64,000 nt of DNA from Diploptera punctata (Eukaryota; Arthropoda; Insecta; Blattodea; Blaberidae): assembly GCA_030220185.1 (NCBI GenBank), contig JASPKZ010001597.1:124001-188000 (forward strand). Reading direction: 5' to 3'. The notes beneath the pieces are model-generated. The model had not been told where the DNA came from, searched no databases, and saw nothing but the letters and a program-made list of their open reading frames with translations. Position 1 is the first letter of the stretch. The number at the start of each line of letters is the position of its first letter. Below are positions 10,991 to 20,668 of this stretch, one piece after another. The translations under genes were made by a program, and so were the position numbers.

Positions 10991-12812
10991 CAGCAGCATC
11001 ATCATCATCATCACTCCAGGGATTAGGGAATAGCCCGTTCCGACTTCATAATGCATCAGCCCAACGTCTTCCTATGTCTTCCAACATCACGTGCTTCCTC
11101 TTGCTTGATTATTTTTCTTGCTAACAATGGATATCTCTCCTTACTGCCTTTCCACCAATATGAAGCAAATCCATTTCTGTCTGTAATTCGTGACCTTATC
11201 CAATAAAGGCTGTACTTTCAATTATTCTCTTATATCCTCATTTCTTATTCTATCAAGGTCCTTGTACATCCTTTTACTTGCTCTTAGGAACCTCATCTCC
11301 GCCGCCTGTATTCTATCCTTCTGTTTTTTTCATTGGAGCCCAAGTTTCACATCCATACAATATTGTGGGAACCGCCATAACATTATACATTTTTATCTTT
11401 GTTTCTTTTCTAATTTTATTTTGAATGTTCTCTGTATTGCCCCACACACCGTCTGAAATGTATTTATTTTGGAGTCAATATCTCTTTCCACATTGTAGCC
11501 AACATCACAGCCCAAATATTTGAAACTAGACACCTGTTCTATACTTTGATTTTCTAAAATAATTTTGGATTTTACTGGATCTCTTCCTCTAAAAGCCATG
11601 GTCTTCGTTTTCCTTACAGAATTCTTTAGATCATATAATTTACATATTTCATTTAATGCATGCATAGATTTCTGTAAGGCGCCTCCATTTTTCTGTATTA
11701 TGATTACATCGTCAGCAAATAGAAGATTATGTATGCACACTTTATTATCTATTCTTATTCCTGGATTCACTAAACTTTCATTTATTTAAAATATCGTATA
11801 TATATATATATATACATATATATTAAACAAATTGGGTGATAAACTACATCCATGTCGTAATCCAGTATTTGTTTTGATTGTATCTGTTTTTTGAATCCAG
11901 TATCTATAATTATATTTGTGTCTTCACATAATTTCTTAAAGTTTCAACAAGGCACAGCGGGTATCCTTTCATTCGTAATATTTCCCATACGTTTTGTCTG
12001 TTTACTCGATCGAAGGCCTTATCCAAATCTATAAATCCTATGTGAGTTTCTAAGTTATGTTCTCTTCTCTTATCTATGAGTTGTTTCAGAGTAAAGACAT
12101 TGTCTATACATGACCTTCCCTTTCTGAATCCACTTTGATTTTCATTTATTATTACTTCTCTTATGTTTCTCAATCTATTATTTATTATTTTTGTATATAT
12201 CTTGTAGCCAGTATTCATTAAGCTAATCCCTCTCTAATTCTCGCAATTTCTCCAGTCTCCTCTTTTAAATATATTCTTCACAATTGTTGTTTTCCAAGTG
12301 GTTGGAATCTCATAGGTCTGCCAACATATATTAATTAAATGAAGTATTCGTAGTTTACACAATATTCCACTATATTTGACTAACTCCATATTTATATTAT
12401 CTAATTCTGTTACTTTCCTATTCTTAGTGGTTTTCAGAGCCATTTCTAATTCATTTATGTCCATTACATCAATATTTTCCACTTTTATCTCTTCCTCGTT
12501 GTTCTCTTTTCCTTCAATTTCCTCCATTTTCCAAAGTTTTTCATAATGTTGTATTCATTCTTGTTCTGGGATTATATTCAATCTGACAGAATCTTTCTCA
12601 GTTTGATTTAGATGCTTCACTAATTTATAACCTATTTCTTGTCTTCCATACATATCATGTTCTAATGAGCTTATAAATTTATCCCATTACTCCTGATGGG
12701 CTTTTCTTATAATGATTTTAGAAATTCTCCTTTTCATTTTATATTCTTCGTAAGATTCTTCTGTTTTCAGTCGTAAATATGTAAGATATGCTTTTTGTTT
12801 TTCATTCACTGC

Positions 12813-12816
<4 letters not shown>
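10991..12816 (-). mobile_element. 5'-truncated LINE with (GAT)n tail
   Basis: In the minus sense the element runs from a linker (12540-12816) through RT motifs to a C-terminal tail and a (GAT)n 3' end at 10991-11012. It is interrupted or cut at 12816 by the (TTA)n tail of the next LINE. An expanded (TA)n tract at about 11797-11822 falls inside the RT region. I could not define its target duplication because the 5' end abuts another LINE. Confidence 0.82.
11393..12527 (-). pseudogene. LINE reverse transcriptase, fragmented
   Basis: Three open segments on the minus strand follow each other. Segment 12234-12527 holds the RT N-terminus with W-K-T-T-I-V. Segment 11910-12218 holds G-F-R-K-G-R-S-C-I-D-N and F-I-D-L-D-K-A-F-D (motif A). 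Segment 11393-11770 holds the catalytic F-A-D-D-V-I-I-I and F-K-Y-L-G. The stretch between 11770 and 11910, which should hold motif B, is scrambled by an AT-rich expansion. C-terminal sequence with I-L-Y-G-C-E-T-W follows downstream in broken frames. Confidence 0.85.

Positions 12817-12866
<50 letters not shown>
12817..12866. repeat. (TAA)n microsatellite, LINE tail
   Basis: About 16 uninterrupted TAA units mark the 3' terminus of the minus-strand LINE at 12867-14680. Confidence 0.9.
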
Positions 12867-12867
<1 letters not shown>

Positions 12868-14680
12868 CATCCATCATCTTCCGATATCATGGCAGCTGCC
12901 GCCGTCTTCCGGAAACCAAACGCCATTCCTCTCTATCCATCCATTGATCTTCCTCCATTCCTCTGATATTCATAGCTGCTTATACCCCTTCTATCCAAGT
13001 TTTCTTCGGTCTTCCTCCTTTCCATTGGGATCCATTCCATAACAATTTTTAACAATCTTTGCTCTGGCATTCGTTTGACATGACCATACCACTGCAATCT
13101 TTTCTTTTCTATGATGGCTATGATGTCCGGCTCCTCTTGTACACCCATAATTTCCCTTATTTCTTTATTTCGTATTCTATCCATTCTAGATTTTCCAGCT
13201 GATCTTCTTAAAACATCCACTTCTGTACTTAAAATTCTTTTCATTTCCCTGGTAGGAATTTGCCAGACTTCAGCACCATATGTTAAAATGCTCTGAATTA
13301 TGGTTTGATATATTTGTAATTTTCTATTTTTTGTAATATTTTTGCTCCACCAAACAGAGTTTAAAGCATTTATTGCTTGTTTTGTTTGTGTGATTCTATT
13401 TTTAATTTCCACTGTGTTATCGCCTGAATGGTCTAATTTTGTTCCTAAATAAGTTCATTCAATACTAGGTTATAGTTCTTCTCCATTGTTGAAATTTATA
13501 TTTTCCATTTCTTCTCCTATACACAGATATTTAGTTTTCTCAATGTTTATATAAAGTCCCCATTTTTCATATTCTTCTTTTAGTTTTTTAGCCATATATT
13601 CTATGTCCTCGTGGTCCTGTGCTATTAATACCTGGTCATCTGCAAAATTTAATGAATATACATGTGTATTTTGGATAGGTATGCCCATTTTTTGACATTT
13701 TTTCCTCCAGTCTCTTAGTACTCTTTCGAGATAAATTTTAAATAGAGTTGGAGATAAATTGCAACCTTGCCTTAAACCCTTTGTAATAGTAAATCCCTTT
13801 GTTATATGATTTCCAACTTTTATTTTCGAAATAGATCCTTTGTATAATGCTTTTATAGCTTCTACTAATTTTTTGGTAATGTTGGAATCGTCTAAAGTTT
13901 CCCATAACATTTTCTGGGGATACTATCATATGCTTTGGTTAAATCGACACAAAGCAAATGTAAATCTCTGTTAGTTGCTCTTTTTTTCTATCATTTGTGT
14001 TATGCAAAATATATTATCTGTGCATGACCTACCACTTCTAAAACCAGATTGTTCTTCCATTTCTTTATCCTGGTATTCTATATCAACCATTTTACTTAGT
14101 ATACGTCCATATATTCTACTTAATGTACTCGTTACTGATATGCCTCTATAATTTTCACACTTTCTTTTGTCTCCATTCTTATGTATCGATGTTATAATAG
14201 CGACTTTCCACTCTTCTGGCACTTCTTCACCATTTATTATTTTATTAAACAGTACAGTGATCATTGCCAATAACTTCTGACTGCCATTTTTAATCAATTC
14301 TAGAGTAATACTTCCTGGGCCGGCATTACTACCATTTTTCATTTTCATAATTTCCTTTCTTACAGTATTTATATCAATTTCGATTATGTTTCCTGTTTCC
14401 ATCTCTGATAAATCGTCATTTTCTCCCAAAAATTCTTTTCGGTCCTCTACGAAAAGCTTTTTGTAATATTCTTCCCATTCATGTATCCCTATTAGGTTGA
14501 GAAGTTTCTTATTTCTATTCGATGAACGTATATTTTTTATAAATTTCCATGATTCAGAACTATTCTTGCTTCCTAAATATGTTTGTATTTCTGTACATTT
14601 CTTATCCCAAATCTCGTTTCTGTGTTTAGTAACCATTCTTCTCACTTTTGCTTGTGCTTTTTGATATTGTATAATAATAA
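12867..14680 (-). mobile_element. 5'-truncated LINE with long (TTA)n tail, abutting the previous LINE
   Basis: The 3' end is a (TTA)n tail of about 16 units (12817-12866), which joins directly to the linker of the LINE at 10991-12816. The younger element therefore probably inserted into the older. Its three open segments (14645-13971, 13910-13470, 13412-12933) share one phase. A short imperfect duplication around ATAATAATAA could be the target site but cannot be separated from the microsatellite. Confidence 0.82.
12933..14645 (-). pseudogene. LINE reverse transcriptase and C-terminal domain
   Basis: The frame begins with a basic linker and continues with N-A-G-P-G-S-I-T-L-E, Y-R-G-I-S-V-T, G-F-R-S-G-R-S-C-T-D-N and a motif A region displaced by two compensating 1-base shifts near 13920-13985. 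It then has G-L-R-Q-G-C-N-L-S-P-T-L-F (motif B), F-A-D-D-Q-V-L-I (catalytic) and a C-terminal tail with L-T-Y-G-A-E-V-W and W-Y-G-H-V-K-R-M. An in-frame nonsense codon at 13470-13472 and the shifts inactivate it. It is one of the better preserved RTs here. Confidence 0.88.
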
Positions 14681-14976
14681 TTCATTCATTCATAGTGTTC
14701 TGCTCAAGAGCAGGTCTTTCGCTGCAAACTCAGCATTCTCCACTCTTTCCTTGACTCAGCTTTCCTTTTTGTATCTGCATACAAACCATTTATTTTAATA
14801 TTGTCTATCATCTGATGTCTTTTTCTGCCTCTAACTTTCTTTCCGTTGACCATTCCTTCTAGAGCATCCTTCAGCAGGCAGTTTCTTCTTAGCCAGTGCC
14901 CAATCCAATTTATTTATCTTTATGAGTTCCAGCATTGTTCTCCTTTCACCCACTCTGTCTAGCACATCTTCATTTC

Positions 14977-14978
<2 letters not shown>
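14681..14978 (-). mobile_element. LINE 3'-end fragment with (GAAT)n tail
   Basis: The minus strand encodes E-D-V-L-D-R-V-G-E-R-R-T-M-L-E-L-I and, one frame over, N-C-L-L-K-D-A-L-E-G-M-V-N-G. This is the conserved tail of a LINE family that ends in GAATGAATGAAT. Only the last 300 bases are present. It is cut on its 5' side by the (TTA)n tail of another fragment. Confidence 0.75.
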
Positions 14979-15024
<46 letters not shown>

Positions 15025-15100
15025 TTTTATTTATTCTGGCAGAGTTAAGGCCATAAGTACTCCTCTTCCACTCAACCAGCACAAATACAAATAAATAAGG
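14979..15100 (-). mobile_element. Short LINE 3' UTR fragment with (TTA)n tail
   Basis: In the minus sense the fragment reads GTGCTGGTTGAGTGGAAGAG, then an AATAAA signal, then about 15 TTA units (14979-15023). The arrangement is that of a LINE 3' untranslated region. It has no coding content and stops where the pogo-like element begins. Confidence 0.65.
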
Positions 15101-15509
15101 TAACTGAGGATGTTATGGCCCACTTAACGTTTGAGAATTTTTACAGCCGCCATTTTGGCCCGAATTTGTTTGGTTTTCTTTGTATTATATTCTTGTATGT
15201 GTTAATTTTCTTACAAAAAATAGTAACTATTGTACCCGCATGTTAAATTTGCTAAACTGGTCGTTTCCCATAAGCTTACCTTTGGGCCATAACACCAATA
15301 CATGTAAGGGGTATGGCCCACTTATTTCCCCATTTAAAACACGGTTAAATTTTACTCAGGAATGTAATTAATACGCATTGGAAAAAATGTAATGTACAGT
15401 ATGAATAAGAACAGTTTACAACATATTAATGAAGTCAGTTTACAAATAATTAACTCAAAATTATATATGTCAAATTATGGAAAACAAAGATTCATTCTCA
15501 AGAGCGGCA

Positions 15510-15973
15510 AACGAAAGATTCGTGGTCTTCTCTGGACAGCCCCACGCATTCCTCTTGAATATAATTATTACACACTGTACACAGGGCTCATGTCCTTAAC
15601 CTCGTATCTTTTACAAATTGTGGAGTACCATCTGAGAGATTGGATTGGTAGCTTTTTGGATTTCATTTAGCCTCCGTTATTTTAGCTCTTTGGGCTTTAT
15701 TCTTCTTGCTGGTGTTGGTGAGCTTAGCTATCGTTTTCTTGGTGTTACTCTATAAAAATAATTGTTTCCTCAAATGTACTCCACGCGAGTTGACAGCTGG
15801 TTTTCTGTTGGTGGTTGTATTCTTCACCCTCTTAGGTGTGGGGAAGAAGTCACTAAATAAGCTCTACCTGATGAATTTCTTGATGCATTTCCCGGCGAAT
15901 TATGTTTAGATTTTAGAGGTGTTGAGGGTTCATTTTCAGCATTCACATTGGTAGGTACTGAATCGATGACATC
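15510..15973 (-). pseudogene. Transposase C-terminal tail with PHD-like Cys motif
   Basis: Directly after the TAG that ends the HTH frame, the same phase continues with D-V-I-D-S-V-P and L-V-T-S-S-P. Further on, near 15510-15620, the sense reads A-L-C-T-V-C-N-N-Y-I-Q-E-E-C-V-G and E-S-F-V-C-R-S. The C-x2-C, E-E-C-x-G and F-x-C pattern resembles the zinc finger that closes many pogo-like transposases. Frame breaks occur in between. Confidence 0.5.
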
Positions 15974-16303
15974 CTAAAAATCAATTTCAAATGAAAAGTC
16001 ATAGCTACTTCCAGAGTTCGATGAAGATGAGTAATTTCGCCAACGACGTTTAGAAGGCTTTTTTGTTGCAGTCGATTTCTGAGATGTGCTTGAGAGTCCT
16101 GAAACTCCCGGCTGTGGATTATTAAAATCTTCTTTATTCTGGAATAGCCAAAAGGTTGAAGGGGTATATGCCTGTGGTTCTAAAGCCTGGCGTACAGAAA
16201 CCTTGTTTTCTTTTACCTCTCGGATGGCCTTGGATAATGACTCCTGTGTCCACTTACCCCTTTTGTTCAACTGACTGTCATCGGACGTATTTTCTTTTGC
16301 CAT
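15974..16303 (-). pseudogene. Pogo-type transposase N-terminus fused to its C-terminal tail
   Basis: From ATG 16303 the protein has K-R-G-K-W-T-Q-E-S-L-S-K-A-I and V-S-V-R-Q-A, which fit the psq-like helix-turn-helix at the start of pogo/Tigger/jerky transposases. This domain normally binds the terminal repeats. About 60 residues in, it passes to a Ser/Lys-rich region with P-G-V-S-G-L-S, typical of the acidic tail after the DDE domain. The stop at 15974 is followed by more tail-like sequence in the same phase. At 109 residues it is far below the usual 450-600. The product could at most bind DNA. Confidence 0.65.
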
Positions 16304-16560
16304 TATTGAATATCTGGAAAGAAAAAACTATATAATATTGCAGTAATTTTGAACAATTATAAACGTATTGGTGATATGACCACCCGGCAATGCGTGGGCC
16401 ATAACAGAGTGGTTTCATAAACAATACGTAATAACCACCGCCACTTTTTACTTTATACAACAAATTACTCCATTGTAAGATTGTACGTTACTAAGTAATA
16501 CAATATCAACGTTCAAATCGATTTAATATGGTGATTATCTATGAAAATATATATCACTTA

Positions 16561-16863
16561 AAGTAAAGTGATCCCACAACAGGCCTCAGGAGGCCCTTGG
16601 GGTAGTAGGAGGTTAAGGCTCCCGCTTTTTCTAGACAATCGGCACTTTATGTCAGCCGGGTTGTCAGCCCTGCGTGACGGCCGCCTTTACCCCCAGAACA
16701 AGCGTCTGGTACTCATTTCCGTTAGAGGCTGAGTCGACCCCAGGGCCATAGTGCCGCCAGAGGATTTGGGTCAGTTTAAAAATCCTGACCCCAACGGGAC
16801 TTGAACCCTCGACCCTCCGGCTTGTAGCTCAGTGCCTTAACCACTACGCTACGGCGTGCCCCC
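16561..16863 (-). mobile_element. tRNA-derived SINE (family B), full length
   Basis: In its own sense it starts with GGGCACGCCGTAGCGTAGTGG and a B box AGGGTTCAAGTCC. The body has CCTCTGGCGGCACTATGGCC, and the 3' end is ACCCCAAGGGCC. A perfect 12-bp duplication, ATATATCACTTA, flanks it at 16549-16560 and 16864-16875. It interrupts the pogo-like element and is therefore younger. Related copies lie at 37487-37800 (plus) and 34920-35205 (minus, decayed). Confidence 0.93.
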
Positions 16864-17084
16864 ATATATCACTTACCAGAAGCAAATATGACAAGCGAGA
16901 TTCTTGCTTCGCGTTCATGTAGCAAATGGCGGCATCCGGTTAAGACTAACTTTCCTCCAATCATCCTAATCGACTTTTCAGAACGTCCTGAAGTGCCGTT
17001 CACTTCCATCTACTGGCTGCTTCATGTACTAGGTTCACATTAAACAATGGGCCATAACACCAACCGGGCCATAACACCCTCTAG

Positions 17085-17799
17085 TACTGTTTGACAAATA
17101 TAGATATACACTATACTAATTATAAATTTAACCAGTTAAGTGGTAGCTACACATTTACAGCGCGCCTCCCTCAATGGGACATTTAAACCAGGTAGTGGTT
17201 ACCCTCAGTGGGACATTTAAAATTTGTATTCCTTTGAAGAATTACAACTTTATTTTCTAATGCTAATATTACTGTTAATGTGTTATTTAAGTAGTTCAAA
17301 TAAACATTTTTATATTATGTGAATATTGTAGTTTCTCTATATGCATTAACGATAGAAGAAAATATAATTGAAATAAAATAAAAATATTAACAAACAGACA
17401 AAAAATAATCAAAAATAAATTGTACGAACATGTAAGCACGCCACTGCTTAGCTTTAGCATGCACAACACTGAACCTGTAAGAATGCACTTTTCCCCCAGT
17501 CTTTCAATATCCAGCTGGGTGTCATAAATTTCAAGAAACTGTCAAATTTAGCCCGCCAAACTGCAGTGTAAACTAGTTCACTTTTTTACATTTTTCTGAC
17601 CCTCACACAAGTCCAGTTAGAACTTTTTTTTGGCCTTCACTCATACAACAACAGTATACTTGCAAGAGCGGGAGGGGCTGTAACAAAAGTAAATGATAAG
17701 ATCGTAACAAACAATGCTAGAAGTGTCCCTATACCTGAAAATTGAAAATGTAATTATATACTGCTTGCTTGCAGTCTACTCACAATTACTTAGATTTAT
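17085..17799. other. Non-coding 3' flank of the piggyBac relic
   Basis: The stretch between the pogo end and the piggyBac coding end has no open frame of note. It carries two direct copies of a 20-mer, CCCTCAATGGGACATTTAAA (17168-17187) and CCCTCAGTGGGACATTTAAA (17202-17221). The leading CCC and the nearby TTAC resemble a mutated TTAA-CCC piggyBac terminus. Confidence 0.45.
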
Positions 17800-18177
17800 T
17801 TTGTTGAATATCATCTTCATCCCATTTCGCCCTTAGTAATCCACGACAGTGTGATACCGCTTGGAACAGGACACTGCACATAATGCCATATTGCAGTCAT
17901 CACAGGGAATATTATTTCATACTGTTCACCTGTCTTAGAGCACAGGACACAGCGACGCTTTGGTTCCTGTTTGGATGTAGATGGTGGGATAAATGACAGG
18001 CAGCATTGGTCCTGGTAGATGGTGCTAATTTTGCAGGTCTAGTTTTCAGATTTATGATACTTCAGTATCATGTTCTCGATCAATTGAAATTGAAATTCCA
18101 TACGTTTCCTAATGCCCCATGATTTGACATTAGAGCAAATATGAATTCAGACAGAAATGCCTAAATTGGTTCTGGTA
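17800..18177 (-). pseudogene. piggyBac-like transposase, C-terminal Cys-rich part
   Basis: The minus strand contains F-I-P-P-S-T, then K-R-R-C-V-L-C-S-K and, one frame over, C-D-D-C-N-M-A-L-C with C-S-K-R-Y-H-T. This is the Cys-rich zinc domain that closes piggyBac transposases. It continues the sense of the fragment on the other side of the Gypsy element (28510-28731) and is separated from it by that 10.3-kb insertion. Frame breaks and stops make it inactive. Confidence 0.78.
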
Positions 18178-18181
18178 ATAT

Positions 18182-18661
18182 TGTTGTGTAATGTGGGTGC
18201 GGGAGCGTTTGGTTGGTGAAAAGGATAATTGTGTGTATATTAATTCGGTAGATTGGAAGATTAATTATGGTATTATAGGTAATTGTGGTGATTCAGGTTA
18301 AGTTGAAGTCTTGAAGAATTAAAAGATGAAGTTAGTAACAAAACAAAGTGTAGTTTTATTCAGTAAATGTGGACACACATAAAATACAAAAATCCAAGAT
18401 TCTTCTCAAGACGGTGAATATATATTTTTTTCAGCCCCTTCGCAAAACACAGTACAAAGACATTTTCTTAAAGTAAAGAATGAACAGATATTTTTTTTGT
18501 ATATAAGTCACCCTAGCTTGGTCCTTTTTTTACGACATGTGAGAGGGTGGCATCTGACCAGTTTCAATTGACCTGTCTCCAATACGTAGTCGTAAACCCG
18601 TTACACAATTTCTAAGTGTTTAAACTAGTAACTTCTCTTTTTAATACATTTTTACAGTACA
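18182..18661 (-). repeat. Gypsy 3' LTR (480 bp)
   Basis: This is the partner of the LTR at 28019-28509 in direct orientation, 11 bp shorter and otherwise collinear. It would carry the transcript end. Confidence 0.95.
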
Positions 18662-18672
18662 CCTTCCCCCTT
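18662..18672 (-). promoter_or_regulatory. Polypurine tract
   Basis: The minus strand reads AAGGGGGAAGG directly upstream of the 3' LTR in the element sense. This is the primer for plus-strand DNA synthesis in LTR elements. Confidence 0.85.
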
Positions 18673-19798
18673 ATTGAAGAAATCTATATTAATACATTTC
18701 GTCATTAACACTTTTCTTCATTATACCTTCTAATTCTGATCAATCTCTATCTAATGATTATTTTGTTAAATTCTAACTAAGTTACTTTCCTGACACGAAT
18801 TATAGGCTGAGAATCATTGAACACATATCATTACAATACATTACAAATTACAACATATACTCAATAAACTAAGTCCATCCAGACCTCACGATATTGTTAA
18901 AAGTATTCATCATAATTTTCGCTTGTTCGGGCGTTATTTCTTTCTGAATATCATAAATTTCATGCCCAGCATTGTTTTAATTCTTACCACGGTTATATCA
19001 GTTATTTGAACTAAAGAATTAGTAATCTGTGCTTTTCTGTTTAGCACAACTTTCAAATGAATACAATTCATATGGAAAGGAAAGGCAGCTATTCGTCTTC
19101 TCTTCATTATATGGTATTAAAAAACCTACCTTCGTTATGCCTTTACATTTTTTACCATAGTTGCCTGTCAATTAATAAAGTTTACTTTTGTATATTATCG
19201 CAATTGACTGAGTTCCTTATAAGATAATATAATTATACAATCACCCATTATTAATAATTGTCTATAATCCTAATACTAAATGTATCATTCTTTTAATGTG
19301 TATACCTGTTTCCTAGTATTTAAAAAAATTATTGTATATATTTTATTATATCTTTATTTATTTCTGATTCCAACTCTTAATGATAACATCGTATGGCGTA
19401 TTCAAACAATAATTATAATTTTACTTAGAAGCTCCTAATTTTAACATTTAGATTATAAATAAGCTATAACTCAACATAATGTATACATTTTCGTTAATTT
19501 TATTATTAATATAAAAATATTCTAGTTAAACCATATATAATTTCATTAAAAATATGTTACATTTGGTATATTCATATAATGCATAATTTCAACTTCTGAT
19601 AGAGTTGTATTTCTCCCGTCTTTTCAAAATAATTCCTAATGTTTTTACTACTGAAACATTTACCTTTCATTTCCTTCCGTACACATGTGATAATGACATA
19701 AACACTATATTATGATACAATTTCTCTCCCACATTCCTCAATTAAGCTAATTTTAACCTTTCTATGTGATACCACTGATCACACTTTATTTTATCAAC
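18673..19798. other. Gypsy 3' non-coding region
   Basis: About 1.1 kb lies between the end of integrase and the polypurine tract. It is very AT-rich and contains no open frame that could be an envelope or accessory protein. Confidence 0.6.
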
Positions 19799-20668
19799 TC
19801 ATTTACTACCTACATGTGCTAACTTCACATTAATATGTTTAACTTCTGCGACCTTGTAAGGTCCCATCCACTTGGATTCCAACGTATGACTTTTGTTCCT
19901 TAACATATAAACAAGATTCCCAACTTTTATCTTTACAGATTTAATATCTTTATTCCTACGCTCTGCTGTCTTAAATTTTTTTCTGCTGTAAATTTTCGTT
20001 AGCTAATTTCCATATTTCTTGGAATTGCCTTTTCATAACATTTACATAATTATTATAGTTATATAATGGTTGCGGCTTTTGTTGTAATATACCTGGTATA
20101 TTAGCAATTCTACCATACAGTAATTCAAATGGTATGAATTTCGTCCCTGTATGTGGAGTGGTTTTATACACGAAAGTTGCATACGAAATCCAATTATCCC
20201 AACATTCAGGCTTATTGTCTATGTAGATCCTTAAATAGTCTACAAGTATTTTATGACTTATTTCTAAACTTCCGTTACTCTGTGGTCGATATACACTGCT
20301 ATGTATGTGCTTAATACCTAATAATCTTGTCATTTCCTTGAAAACATCGCTCATAATTGTGACCATTGGTCAGTAAGTAACTCTATGGGAATGCCGTATC
20401 TTAGAATAATTCCTTCCATCAACTGTTTCGCGACCTCCTCCACTGTAATTGATTTTAAGGGAAGTACTATTAAATATTTCGTTAACAAGTCCTGACATGT
20501 CAATAAATATTGGTTTCCATCTTCCGTTTTTCTCATTGGACCTACGATATCTAAAGCTATCTTATCCCACGGCCTAACAGGTGTGTCTGTTATCTGCATC
20601 TGTGCTTTTATTTCATATCCTTTCTGTTGCGCGCATTTTTGACAGCCCTTAATATATCGTTCCACATC
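19799..20668 (-). pseudogene. Gypsy integrase core and C-terminus
   Basis: The sequence resumes with Y-I-K-G-C-Q-K-C-A-Q-Q, then I-A-L-D-I-V-G-P (first catalytic Asp) and L-L-T-D-Q (second Asp). A frameshift near 20355-20366 follows. The next frame has S-V-Y-R-P-Q-S-N-G-S-L-E-I-S, supplying the catalytic Glu. After a stop at 19971 the tail K-W-M-G-P-Y-K-V is visible, the GPY/F module of Gypsy integrases, ending with TGA at 19799. Integrase inserts the DNA copy into the host genome. The W after T-D-Q and the I after S-L-E are unusual substitutions. Confidence 0.88.

Larger units (their letters stand above)
15111..17075. repeat. Six copies of GTTATGGCCC / GGGCCATAAC in the pogo-like element
   Basis: Exact or near-exact copies lie at 15112-15121, 15284-15293, 15311-15320 (GTATGGCCCA, one base short), 16396-16405, 17049-17058 and 17066-17075. 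They cluster at the ends, with tandem copies 17 bp apart on the right. Such subterminal repeats are usually transposase binding sites; binding here is inferred. Confidence 0.65.
15104..17084 (-). mobile_element. Pogo-like DNA transposon lacking the catalytic core
   Basis: The two ends form imperfect inverted repeats: CTGAGGATGTTATGGCCC on the left, and CTAGAGGGTGTTATGGCCC when the right end is read inward. TA is found outside each, at 15101-15102 and 17085-17086. Inside, the minus strand encodes an N-terminal psq/CENP-B-type helix-turn-helix and a C-terminal tail, but no DDE domain lies between them. The decamer GTTATGGCCC or its complement occurs six times. A SINE (16561-16863) interrupts it. 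Without the SINE it is about 1.67 kb. The family call rests on the HTH and the TA duplication. Confidence 0.7.

Noticed and set aside
18673..19798. An envelope gene in the Gypsy element
   Set aside because: No frame of useful length and no signal or membrane segment is seen between integrase and the polypurine tract.
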